Source of the DNA: Epiperipatus broadwayi
Taxonomy: Eukaryota; Onychophora; Udeonychophora; Euonychophora; Peripatidae
Assembly: GCA_028023455.1 (NCBI GenBank)
Contig: JAQFVV010006335.1
Span: 2,092,412 to 2,156,411 of the forward strand
Direction: 5' to 3'
Length of the DNA: 64,000 nt
How positions within the stretch are numbered: the stretch's first letter is position 1; each line of letters starts with the position of its first letter. Under the pieces are notes generated by a model. That model was not told where the DNA came from, ran no database searches, and saw only the letters and a list, made by a program, of their open reading frames with translations. A program made the position numbers and the translations under genes. Below, piece by piece: positions 1 through 9,874 of the stretch.

Positions 1-82
1 TTGGGCACAATTTCTTTATTTTAGGTTTATTTTATAGGAAATTCAAAATTTAAAATTGTAGTTATAAAAATGTCTGCATATA

Positions 83-418
83 GTGTTATATTTATTTAAA
101 AAAATAAAAAAAACAGTGTTTTCATATAATAAATATGATGTAGCTAGAATTATATGGAAAAAAGTTGCAGTAGCAGGTTTAACATATGGTAATGATGCAT
201 TATATGTTAGTAAAGAGATATTAAATTATTTACAAAAAGTTCAAAGGGAAGTAGAAAGACATGCATTGGTTGCAGAAGTAGGGACTGCAATGAAGGCAAT
301 TCAAAGAGAAATGGGATGGTCAAGTTTTCATATGAGACATGCAAAAAGTAAAATGAAAATGTTTGGTAGATTGCAGTTTATGGATAATAAAAGAATAGCC
401 AAAATAGTATTTAATTGA
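83..418 (+). pseudogene. LINE family A ORF2 C-terminal fragment
   Basis: A 111-codon open frame that covers the region after the RT domain of the family A polyprotein. The first dozen codons lie upstream of the similarity to the second copy and are probably not element sequence. The frame stops at a TGA after IVFN, where the other copy reads on through WVMNKG, so this stop is a mutation and recognizable coding sequence continues downstream (VMSKGQV...). No RT catalytic motif is included. Not expected to be functional. Confidence 0.6.
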
Positions 419-1147
419 GTTATGAGTAAAGGGCAGGTAATAAAATGGGTGAGAAAGGTAATGCAGTATGCAAAAGATTTGGATAAAGAATTTATATCAG
501 TATATTTGTACAAAATATGGGATGATTGTGTTAAGAGGATTGTTGAGTGTTATAGTAGTAAGGAATAGGATATAAGAATAGATTTATTAATAAAGAATAG
601 GGAGTTAGAGAGATGGAGAAATAGTATGGAGAGTAAAAAGAGTTTAAATATATATAGAAATAAACAGAATATTAGGTTGAGTTAATATATGATAATAGTA
701 AGGAAAGTAGTTTATTGTTTAAGGATTGAACAGGATCTTTAGCTATAAGAGAACATACATATAAAAGGAAAAATATGGGTGATTTATTTTATAAATTATG
801 TAACAAAGGAATATAAAATATTAGGCATTTGTTAATTGAATGTAAATGCTTGAAAACAGAAAGGGTACATATAATGAAGTTATGGAAGAATAAATATGAA
901 AAAAAGTGATTATACAGAAAGTGAATTATTGTTTTATGTTGGGTTGGGGAAAAGATAAGGGGTATTTAGATATAAAAGTTATAGAGTTGACAAAGATTAT
1001 GTTGTGGAAATGGGATGGAGCAGTATATGGGAAAATTTAGAATGGGGACTGAAAAATAAAGTGGCTAACATGTTTATCTGGGCATAATTGCTGAGATATT
1101 CTTGACTTTGGTTAAGGAGAAGCCATAATACATCACATCACATCAAT
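105..1147 (+). mobile_element. Non-LTR retrotransposon (LINE family A), 5'-truncated 3' fragment
   Basis: This is the 3' part of a non-LTR element that recurs at 42-44.8 kb. The readable frame at 83-418 has a QKVQREVERHAL segment, an EMGWSSF motif and MDNKRIAKIVFN, all matched in the second copy. Further downstream a CNKG...NIRHLLIEC segment (about 800-850) resembles the Cys/His motif found after the reverse transcriptase in many LINEs. Similarity to the second copy starts near base 105, so the fragment is 5'-truncated and lacks the endonuclease and RT core. It ends in a short CATCA-rich tail around 1129-1147; the other copy has a similar but shorter tail. Stops and frameshifts are frequent. 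Clade not assigned. Confidence 0.7.
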
Positions 1148-1227
1148 TTTCTTTGCTGGCTATTGGTGCTTAGACCAATCTTTTTTCTGTGATTGGATAC
1201 CTGCCAAATGTGGAAATTGTACTGTAT

Positions 1228-1860
1228 GTGTTTTTAAATGACAAAGCCAGAAACTAAACCAAAATGTTCTACACATTCATAATTGATTTTGTAGTAAATA
1301 AACTTATTTGTTGTAATTTTTTACATTCTTAAATAAGATTTTACATTATTTTATTAAAATATAATGTTTGATTTGAAAATTTTTAAACGTTACAAGAAAA
1401 ATAAGATTGTGAAATCATCACTATTCTAGACACATAGTGCTACTGATCGTAATTAGGCATTTCTAAATGACAAAGCCAGAACTGAAAATAAAATGTGGTA
1501 CACTTTCATATTTTGAAGTAAATAATTATACTATCATAATTTTTTACATTCATAAATAAGATTTTACATTACTTTATCGAAATATAAAGTTTGATTCAGA
1601 AAATTTTTAATATTACAAGAAAATATGTTGGAGAAATGATCGGTAATCAAACAATTATCGTTACTGACCATAATTAGACATTTCCAAATGATAAATTCAG
1701 AACTGAAATGAAATGTGGTATGTTTTCATATTTTGAAGTAAATAATTATATCTATCATAATTTTTTACATTCATAAATAATATTTTACATTACTTTATCG
1801 AAATATAAAGTTTGATTCGAAAAATTTTAAATATTACAAGAAAAATAAGTTGGGAATGAT
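1228..1860. repeat. Tandem repeat, about 3 units of 220-230 bp
   Basis: Three diverged copies in direct orientation start near 1231, 1461 and 1681. Each begins with a version of TAAATGACAAAGCCAGAA, passes through TTTTTACATTC(A/T)TAAATAA and ATTTTACATTA, and ends with ATTACAAGAAAA or close to it. The second and third units are more similar to each other than to the first. The array starts shortly after the LINE tail. No coding potential is seen. Confidence 0.75.
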
Positions 1861-4226
1861 AACTCTTCAGAAAAGTAAATTATTTTGACAGCTACAAACT
1901 GAATAATGACACCAGCAATTGGTTGAAATATAATTCTTTTGTTTTACCACTGGCTATTTTTAAACATTTTTTCTTATATTTTTCTTCAGTAATTAACATT
2001 ATTTTTAATTTTTCTTTACATTTAACTAATTTGAATCTAAAATTATTCAATTTTTAGAAACTGAATTAAAATGTTCTGTGTATTTTATATTAATATTTTA
2101 ACAATAGAAACTGACTGGAAATGAAACTGATGAATAATATTGTTTTCAGATATAAGTAGTGGACCAATACAACAATTAGGCAAATATTAAATAAGTTGAA
2201 GGAATCAGTTAAAGGATTAATGTCATGCTGAACATTGGTATGATGATGTGCTTTTAGGCATCTCAAATCATTTACCATTATACTGATGATGTTAGCTTTA
2301 ATTGACAAAATCATGTCTAACAATAAGTTATGTGATTTTTTAGCAAATATTACCTTGTTAAACATTGAAAAATATTCCTATAGAGGTTGATAAATAAATG
2401 ACTATAGCATTATTACATATGTATGTGTAATGAGATGTGTAATTATATATTATAACAATGCTGCTATTTGGCATAAAAGATAGTGAAATCTAAAATTAAG
2501 AACAAATTATAATAATCATATGACTATGCATATTTATTGGCAAATAATAAAAGATAACTTTTGATTTTCATACTTGAATCCAAATAACATAATAAAACAA
2601 GATAGGAGTAAAATATATAATTTCATTTAATAGTGAATTATACTTATAGTCAGATCTACCTGAATTAATATAAATAGTATAGACTATGGCCACCTTTCCA
2701 GACTATTAAATCACTTGTAAGTAACTGAAGGAAACTTAAATCTACAAATTATAAATTTATTAATTTTAAAACCAGAGCATCATCCTAATACTGGGAAATC
2801 CATAAAGAGGATGTTCTACATCTTCATTATTATTAAAGCATACGGCAACTTAACTTGGGTTGAATATGACCTTTTATTTCACTAGCTATCATAAGTATAA
2901 CGATCTGAGAGTTCTTTCACTAGCTATTACAATATTTAATTTATTATTTAAATAGCCAGAATCTATGAAAAAAGACACAAGAAGCTGGATTAATATATAC
3001 CAAAAAGTATTTATTATACATTAAAAGAATTGACATTTATAATAAGACATATATAAAATATTAAGACACTATTACATTAAGTTATAAGTGATAAATAAAT
3101 ACTTAAATATTAGCATCATTCACACTTAAAACAAATATTGCATCAGTCTCCACTTAAAAAAAAAAGCACTTTTTCTTAAGTTTAGCATTTCTTCATTTGT
3201 TTATTTTTGGATTATGGCGTCCATTCCGATATTTGAGATGCAGTAAATCCATCCATAAAAATTTAAAATTATTAAGTTTTCAACTTCTTTAGCTGCTTTG
3301 TTGTTTAAATTGTTTAGATTATATCTTTTTGGATCATATTTTCCACTTAGCTAAAGACAAATATTCCAGCAGGGATGACTTTCATTTAACAATCTCTTGC
3401 AAACACATTTTTTTTTTTTTTTACTGAAAGTTAAGCGTAACTCAGGAATGTCAGTTGATGTTTGATCATATATCAGGCCAAAGTTAAATAATTAATCATG
3501 TCTACATCATATAAGATGAATGACACACCATGTGGATCTAGCCACAATACATTATTATGACCACTTTGTGATATTTTTTTGTTCGTAACGTGGTTGTTTA
3601 ATAAAAATAAACTTAAAGTTTTATGATGACAGTTGATGATGATTGTAAAAAAAAAAAAAGAACATTCTAGGGTTACTATCAGAACAGGAGCTTTTAATAC
3701 ATTTTAAATCAATTTTTTAAACAAATAAATAAATTGCACTGATCATCTTTCCAATCATTTTTTTTTAAACTAGTTTTATTACTTAGAATAACAAAAAATA
3801 TATTTGTTGCAACAAAATTATTTTATAAATTGATATTCTAACAAAATAAAACGAAAATCATTTTTTTAAACAACAAACAAAAATCAGATTTCAATTATTT
3901 AAATTTTGAATAACTGATCTTTGAACCTTGAGATTAAATCTTATAGACAATGCAAGCATATTTAAATTTGTAAACAACAAGAAATATTTTTTTTAAAAAC
4001 TTATTTGTCTACACTTTTTTTAATATGTTTTTTTTCTTTAAAATTGTTATCCTTAAAGATAACCAATATTTAAAACAAGCATTTACTTGTGGGCAATTGT
4101 GTATCTTGTTTTTCAAAGCAAATCGATACATTGCTCTGTAACCGTGTTTGAAATAAAATAAGTCAATTCAGATCTTTAACATTGGACGATTTTAGCAAAC
4201 CTTAACATTATTACATTTGTACATAT
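1861..4226. other. AT-rich non-coding stretch
   Basis: No convincing coding frame, RNA gene or mobile-element end was recognised here. The stretch contains homopolymer A and T runs (for example near 3160, 3410 and 3650) and simple AT-rich sequence. The minus-strand frame at 2090-2365 has no recognisable motif and is treated as chance. Confidence 0.5.
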
Positions 4227-4475
4227 AACCTTGATAATGAATTAGAGATTAAGCTAATGAGACAAAAAAATTAAAATCACCTTCAATTCTAAAATAAAAT
4301 ATGTAAATGTTAACCAAACTTTGATAATGAGCTAGACATATGAACAGGAGAAGCATCAAATTTAAAGTCACTTTTCAATACCAAGATAAATTAAGTAAGT
4401 GTTAATTAAACTTTGATAATGAGCTCGAGATCAAAATAGTATAAGTTTAAAATCACTTCCTATACTAATTAAACC
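4227..4475. repeat. Tandem repeat, 3 units of about 90 bp
   Basis: Three direct units start at about 4228, 4319 and 4408 with ACYTTGATAATGARYT, followed by an AAAATCAC or AAAGTCAC block and AAATGTTAA/GTGTTAATTAA. The last unit fades near 4475. Confidence 0.65.
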
Positions 4476-4809
4476 CAATTTTAATCACTTGAATATATTG
4501 GGAGCCAAATTGTGCCATTCATGGTTCCTAACCAATGACACTTGATTTGCATAACTTTTTTAAAAGGTTAGGACATCTCTACTGAACATCCATTTTAATT
4601 TCCAACTTATCATTTTACTGGGAATTACTTTCTACCAGCTCCTATATAATGAGCCCAGGACATCTTTTAACTGGTGCTTCACTATCAAATTATGTGGGGG
4701 TTTTAAATACAAGCACACACCTATAGTTTGGCCAACTCCTCAAAGAAAAGGCTTAATTATACAAATATTTTTTATCCACAATTAGCATTCATACTATAAA
4801 CCTCACACC

Positions 4810-4974
4810 CTATTCTTTTACTCTTTTAATCATATACTCATCATTTTTAAAGTTCTCTTTAACAAGTTTCAAAGAGTGGACATTGTATGATCCCTTCTCT
4901 ATTCCTTCCTTAGCCAGTACAAAAGCATTATTGTCATATTGGTGAATTAGATTTAATGCAAGAACTGACAACTT
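4810..4974 (-). pseudogene. Unidentified short open frame in a GC-richer patch
   Basis: Reading the minus strand from 4974 gives 54 sense codons and a TAG at 4810-4812. The peptide includes QYDNNAFVLAKEG and LKLVKENFKNDEYM, a balanced composition unlike the low-complexity frames around it. There is no ATG at the start, so this would be an exon or a relic of a larger frame. The family was not recognised. Downstream on the same strand further open patches are broken by stops. It could be chance. Confidence 0.2.
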
Positions 4975-4984
4975 TTATTCAATA

Positions 4985-5480
4985 TATATATAAATAAGAA
5001 TATCCATTGTTTTATTATACACATTGTTGAATATTCAGGATACAGGACCTATCTGTTACTATAAAAAAAGTTACTATTAGATGATAATGTAGAACATTTC
5101 ACATGTATTCATGACACATTCTCATGGTCTTGTACTAGCATAGGTAACGTTTAGAAGAGACCTCTATATTGGATACTAAATTTAAATATGTTGAAATATT
5201 TGGAATCATGGAAATATATTATACACAATGTGTGTAATTTGTACGTTTGTATATATATATATATTCTCTCCAGCACTTGTATGGACATGGAATGGGGTAG
5301 AAATTTAGTTGGCAATAAATTATTTATTTTTCTTAGTCTAATTATTTGTAAAAAAAACAAAAAAAATGAATGTATATGCATATTGTAGCAATTATACATT
5401 CACTTATTATGCATAAACATGTATATGTAAATAAATTAGATCATAAAAATTATAATTTCTAGTGATTTTATGCATTTAAA
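4985..5480. other. Non-coding AT-rich stretch
   Basis: No recognisable gene. Two open frames on opposite strands (5151-5399 and 5188-5388) overlap the same bases and are rich in Ile, Tyr, Asn and Lys, as expected by chance from AT-rich DNA. A short TA run is at 5251-5262. Confidence 0.5.
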
Positions 5481-5819
5481 GTACAACCAGGTCTCATTTT
5501 ATGCATGTTTTTTGATGTGATTTTCAAGTTATGTGATTCATGTTTTTTCTTAATATCTTTATTTATGTGGTTTTCTTTTATGTGATAAAAATTATTTAGT
5601 CGAGCTCTAATAATGCACTATTACTTTAAATATTATAAATTTTGTGCACTCACAAATCATATTTAAAGTAATTGTGCATTATCAAAGTTTGATTTCTGTC
5701 TAGTAATTTCAATATTTTCAGTGCTTTATAATAGGACTGTAATAGATTTTATGCAAGAAAGAAGCTCATTATTTACTTAAAATCAGGATTTTTTTCCATT
5801 TTATATACACATATTAAAC

Positions 5820-6125
5820 TTTACAAGATTATAAGATAAATATGTTGAAATGTTATAGATGCCCATACTATGCATGTTGATGTTTTTGCATTTTAAATCA
5901 CATTCTATTTTTGCTTTTTAAAAAACAAGTAGGTAATCAATTAATTATTTAGTGTCCATAAGTAATAATTTTTTCAAGATTATAATGTAAATCTGTTCAA
6001 GTGTTATAGATGTGTATACTATGCATGTTGTTGTTTTTGCATTTTAAATCACATTCTACTTTTGCTTTTTTTTTTAAAAAAAGAGTACATTATTAATTAA
6101 TCATTTAGTGTCCACAAGTTTATTT
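5820..6125. repeat. Tandem duplication of a ~155-bp block
   Basis: Two direct copies meet near 5974. Both contain TCAAGATTATAATGTAAAT-like starts (ACAAGATTATAAGATAAAT in the first), TACTATGCATGTTGNTG, TTTTTGCATTTTAAATCACA and TTTAGTGTCCAYAAGT. The copies lie inside the Tigger-like element, just before the hAT-like MITE. Confidence 0.75.
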
Positions 6126-6140
6126 TTAAAATGTGAGTAA

Positions 6141-6355
6141 CAGTGGTGGGAACAATTAAATTTGACAATTAAAAATTAAAATCTGATTTTTAATTATAAT
6201 TAACAATTTAAAAATTATGTAATGTGATCTGAAATTAATGTAATGCAGAACAATGAAAATTTATTTTTAAATGAAATTGAAAATTAAAAAATTAAAGACA
6301 AAAATAAGAATTTAATTTTTAATTGTTAATTTTAATTAAACTTTGGCCAAGAGTC
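6141..6355. mobile_element. hAT-like MITE with 8-bp target duplication
   Basis: A 215-bp element begins CAGTGGTGGGAACAATTAAA, a start typical of hAT-group elements. It is bounded by GTGAGTAA (6133-6140) on the left and GTGAGTAG (6356-6363) on the right, an 8-bp duplication with one mismatch, the length made by hAT transposases. The right end contains TTTAATTTTTAATTGT, which is the inverse of the left subterminal sequence; the extreme right tip (about 6340-6355) has diverged. The interior is almost pure A/T with no coding. Confidence 0.5.
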
Positions 6356-6363
6356 GTGAGTAG

Positions 6364-6618
6364 GTGTTTTTTATTATCATAAGAATAACTTCTTATTTTT
6401 ATTTTAAACCTTTAGTTTACCCTAATGAAGAGAAAAAAACATCCAAGAAAATGAATTTCTTTGAAAACAAAAATTTCTCGAAATTGAAAAGATCAACAGT
6501 GATTGAAAAACATTTTAGTTTGCGTGAGTGTATTATAAGAGCAATTAAAAAAAATGAAGTTGGTGCTAGTTGTATTTCCTCTTGTGATGAATCTGATGTC
6601 TTACTACTTCACAAATGA
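6364..6618 (+). pseudogene. Unrecognised 84-codon frame inside Tigger-like element
   Basis: Open frame directly downstream of the nested MITE. The second half has a mixed composition (KRSTVIEKHFSLREC, NEVGASCISSCDESD) that looks more protein-like than its surroundings. It may be a remnant of a transposase or a captured sequence, but no catalytic or DNA-binding motif can be read and no family was recognised. The first codons are very hydrophobic and may be chance. Confidence 0.2.
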
Positions 6619-6983
6619 ACTTGCATATCTTAAAATAGCGATAATGATTAAAATACTGTACATGTATAAAAAAAAGTAAAATACTGTAAATTACACATAA
6701 AAATATATTCTTTGCAATAAAATTAAACACTGTAGTTAATAAAAAAAGTTTATCTTGTATCATTTTTTTTCAAATTCGAAATTTTTTATTACTCATATTT
6801 TATTTCTTTTTTTTATGTAAATTTTAAAGTAATTTTACATTGTTGATTTGCTTTTATGCGATTTTGAAAATTACAGTATGTATTCCCCATTTTTCAAGAT
6901 AAGTTAAGTCTATTTTTGTGCAATTTCTTTTGTGCACATTTTCTGAGAAACCTGTCTACCGCATAAAACAAGACCCAGGTGTA

Positions 6984-8066
6984 ATTCAATTAAAAAATAC
7001 CATTAACAATATTTAAAAAGAGATAAGGTACAACAGAAAATTTATAATAAAATTGGGCCATATTGAAAATGGGCTATTCTAAATTAGATGAAGATATTTT
7101 ATATATGGAAGAGAAATGCATGGCATAAAATTGTTTGACACTTAGTTAAAAAGTCAAATTAAAAAGTTATTGTTAAAATTTTATTTGTCAACAGAATAAT
7201 TAAAGAAAATGATTTGAAAACATTAAAACAAAAAGTCACTTTTAATTAAAAAAACAATTTGATTCAAAAATTATATAATAAACAATAATAATAGAGTTAA
7301 ACAAAACATTTATTTGAGAAACTTAATAAAATAATAGAGATCTAATAAAGAAGAACTAGATGAATGTTTCTTCTATTTTAGTCAAAGTTTAAGGAAAATT
7401 AATTGATAGCTATATTAGATTAAAAAGATTCCAATAAATAGTCCAAACTCCTAAAGAAAAAATTATAATTGTCAGCAAGATATTCTAGTAATGGATCAAT
7501 AACTCACTTACATCCACATCATACAAAGGAATCTTGAAGAATCCATACTCTTTGTCAGTATTCAAATGATTAAAAATAATACTATGGAAATTTGACTATA
7601 ATGACTAATTAACAAGTCTTCTTCTAATGATTATTGTTAACTGAATATTCTTTAAAGGAGTTCAATAAACATATCTGAAATGTTTTTAGAAAAAATAACT
7701 GGCACTGATTTAGTTTGTGCTCATCACAATTTTGAAATCTAAAGACAAGCCAAAACCACCACTGACATTTTCAACTGATACATGGCATTGAATAAACCAC
7801 ATGTGATCATAATAAGAAATGGGAGTAACAAATAAATACATGTTGAAATAATTTAATTTATTTTAATAACATTCATATTTTAGAAGTTATAATCTTTTAG
7901 TATTTGGAAATCATAAGCTTAGTTTATCAGACTTCTGTATTTTTTGCTGATACTTTTTATCAGCTAAGACATCCTTCTTCCTCCCTATGTATTTCAACAC
8001 TTTGTGGCATCATTATTTAATAACATTTGTATTTTAGAAGTTATAAACATTTAGTATCTTACTAAC
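6984..8066. other. AT-rich stretch without recognised genes
   Basis: No coding region recognised. It contains a partial relative of the foldback element that follows: bases about 7731-7795 carry AAGCCAAAACCACCACTGAC, similar to the left arm at 8067. A 40-bp block reading close to ATTTTAGAAGTTATAA occurs at both ~7870 and ~8030. Confidence 0.45.
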
Positions 8067-8195
8067 ATTTTGAATGGTTAGGACTACCCAAAAACCACTG
8101 CTGACACATCCAAGTGCCCCCATGTGAATTACTTGATGTCATTTATTGTTTGGAAGTGTCAGCAGTGATTTTGGATGATCCTTACAATTCAAAAT
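8067..8195. mobile_element. Foldback MITE (129 bp)
   Basis: The left arm starts ATTTTGAATGGTTAGGACTA and continues through CCACTGCTGACACATCCAA; the right arm is its inverse with several mismatches (TTGGAAGTGTCAGCAGTGAT through ACAATTCAAAAT). The arms are about 46 bp and the loop about 37 bp. This is the shape of a foldback or MITE element. Superfamily not assigned. A partial second copy lies at about 7731-7795. Confidence 0.6.
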
Positions 8196-8579
8196 TGTGG
8201 TAAGTGCATATTAAATCAGAAACAAATAACTTTATTTAAATTTTCCAATTACTTTCATTTGTTAGTAAAAGAATACAGATCAATATATGCATAACATTTT
8301 GAGTGGTTTTATCTTTCTCTCTTCTTCAGTTGTTTCTGGCCTATTTTAAACAGTATGTCTATTGGAATTGTGCTTGAACCATTAAATTATTGAACATTAA
8401 ATTTTTGAGATAATGTTCTAAGCAACTAAGGCTTCCTACCAAAAGCAACAGTCTGAAGAAATTTTATATACTTATCTATGCAATTCTTCTTGGTTTCTTC
8501 ATTTTCTCTTAAGAGCAAAGCTGATTAGGGGTTTCCATATATTATTTATAGGTACACTACGTTGACTTATGTGATTGTT

Positions 8580-9265
8580 TCCCATTCATGTGAGCAGTTT
8601 CTTTGAATTTTCTTTTTTGTAGATTTCCCTTTCTATACAATATATTTCATTTTGCCAATTGAACATCTGTTCATTGGTACATATATGATCTGCAACCTTA
8701 GACACTTGTTTTCTTTCCTCTAATTATCAGTTTGTGCTTTTGAAATCATTTTTTAATTGAGTGACTGGTCTCACCAATATACCTTCTTTCACATTTATAT
8801 AGTATTTTCTATATGAAGTTTTTGCTTTTCAGCATTTCAAGTTATAAATTTGTAGATGTTAGAATTCCTAATAGTGTTGTATGATTCTAGAAAAGTGTTC
8901 TGATGTTATATTGATTCCAGATTTGTCTTAATTTGTCTTTTTAAATGCATAAGTACACTAAAATTTCAATAGTCATGTTTTTTTCATGTGATGGTTCTAT
9001 TTCTTGTCTGTTTAAAGTTTTCTTAATGATGGCTGATGGATAACCATTTATAATAACATTTTGTTCTTTATATATTTTTTTCAAATCATTGGTTTTTGAG
9101 AAAACTTCTTTTGCTCTGTTTCATAGTGATAGTATAAGATAATGTATTATGTTTCTGGTTTGATATGATGTATATGATATGTATTTTTTGTATGCATGGG
9201 TTTTCTGTAAATAGTTTTGACTTTGCCCTTAAATCTGCTCACCCAATATTGTTGAATAACTCATA
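8580..9265 (-). mobile_element. Penelope-like retroelement relic (RT end plus GIY-YIG domain)
   Basis: Read on the minus strand, the 9225-9000 part gives VYRKPMHTKNTYHIHH followed by a Lys-rich stretch and a NGYP-like position, matching the region after the catalytic core in Penelope-like reverse transcriptases (VYRKPTHTD type). Further downstream, from about 8812, it reads YKCERRYIGETSHSIKK, then a stop, FQKHKLIIRGKKTS, a frame change, and ADHICTNEQMFNWQNEIY. This is the order of a GIY-YIG endonuclease domain as found at the C-terminus of many Penelope-like elements. Several stops and frameshifts interrupt it, and it is 5'-truncated: no RT active-site motif was found upstream. Confidence 0.65.
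8585..8812 (-). pseudogene. GIY-YIG endonuclease domain, decayed
   Basis: The conserved start of the domain is visible as RYIGET preceded by a Cys (YKCER), in the place of the usual C-x(3)-YIGET/YIGQT. An internal TGA follows SIKK, and the frame changes near KKTSV before the ADHICTNEQMFNWQ segment, which corresponds to the usual (A)EH...GH.(F/I)(N/D)W block. The conserved His of the EH motif survives as DH. In active elements this domain nicks target DNA for target-primed reverse transcription; this copy cannot be translated intact. Confidence 0.6.
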
Positions 9266-9874
9266 AGCCACCCTAGTTTGGGAATACATAATGTACCAAA
9301 TCTACTAATCCACTTTTCTCTATTAGGAAAAAAAATGAAGAAATCATGGGGAACGTCATAGATAATTATATGAAATTTTTAATTACCGGTGCCTTAGGCA
9401 GCATGCCTCAGTTAGATCATTATCTTAAAAATTCAATATTCAAGATTTTATTTGTCCAGGTTCAATATCCATGCTAGTGATGTCACTGGTTAGACCATAA
9501 ACATCTGAAGAAAAGAAAGTAATACCACTCAAAAACTTTTCAAAGAAAGGCAGTTAGATTTCAATTAGTAATGTATATGAGTGTGAGGTAAAGAGTGAGA
9601 TAGAGTGTGAAATAGTTGGACATTCAGAATAAGTAGATTAACAAAATGTTTATTTTTTTTAGTTTCACCATTCATTGATTCCAAGTCTATATTGGAACAA
9701 AGACGTAAAGCAAGTAGCCTCAAAATGGTTACCATTTTAGATCTAATGGTTTTTCTTTGAAAAGTTAACATTGACAATGTTGATGCTATTTTGTCAAAAC
9801 ATTGAAAATTAATCAATACAACCATATGGTTTTACCCCAAACTATTACATATATATATATATATATATATATAT
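9266..9874. other. Unassigned stretch, possibly more Penelope-like 5' sequence
   Basis: The minus-strand frame at 9565-9825 (86 codons) has no motif I recognise. It may be upstream Penelope-like sequence or chance. An (AT)n run of about 26 bases ends at 9874 and marks the left border of solo LTR 1. Confidence 0.35.

Larger units (their letters stand above)
5484..6981. mobile_element. Tigger/pogo-like DNA transposon (non-autonomous or decayed)
   Basis: The ends are inverted repeats: the left end reads CAACCAGGTCTCATTTTATG, and the complement of the right end reads CACCTGGGTCTTGTTTTATG. Both ends lie next to TA (5482-5483 and 6982-6983), the target duplicated by Tc1/mariner elements. The CAGG(n)CTCnTTTTAT-like end recalls the termini of Tigger elements of the pogo group; that is recalled family knowledge, not a search result. 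Inside are a duplicated ~155-bp block (5820-6125), a nested MITE (6141-6355) and an 84-codon frame of unknown relation. No DDE transposase could be read, so mobilisation would have needed an autonomous relative. Confidence 0.5.

Noticed and set aside
1228-1860. Regularly spaced repeats considered as a CRISPR array
   Set aside because: Units are ~225 bp, diverged and without spacers; the DNA is eukaryotic.
7512-7562. Minus-strand peptide TDKEYGFFKIPLYDVD followed by GTAAGT, faintly like the DKxYGxxKI core of protein phosphatase inhibitor 2
   Set aside because: Only about 17 codons, no second exon recognised, and the similarity is too short to support a gene.
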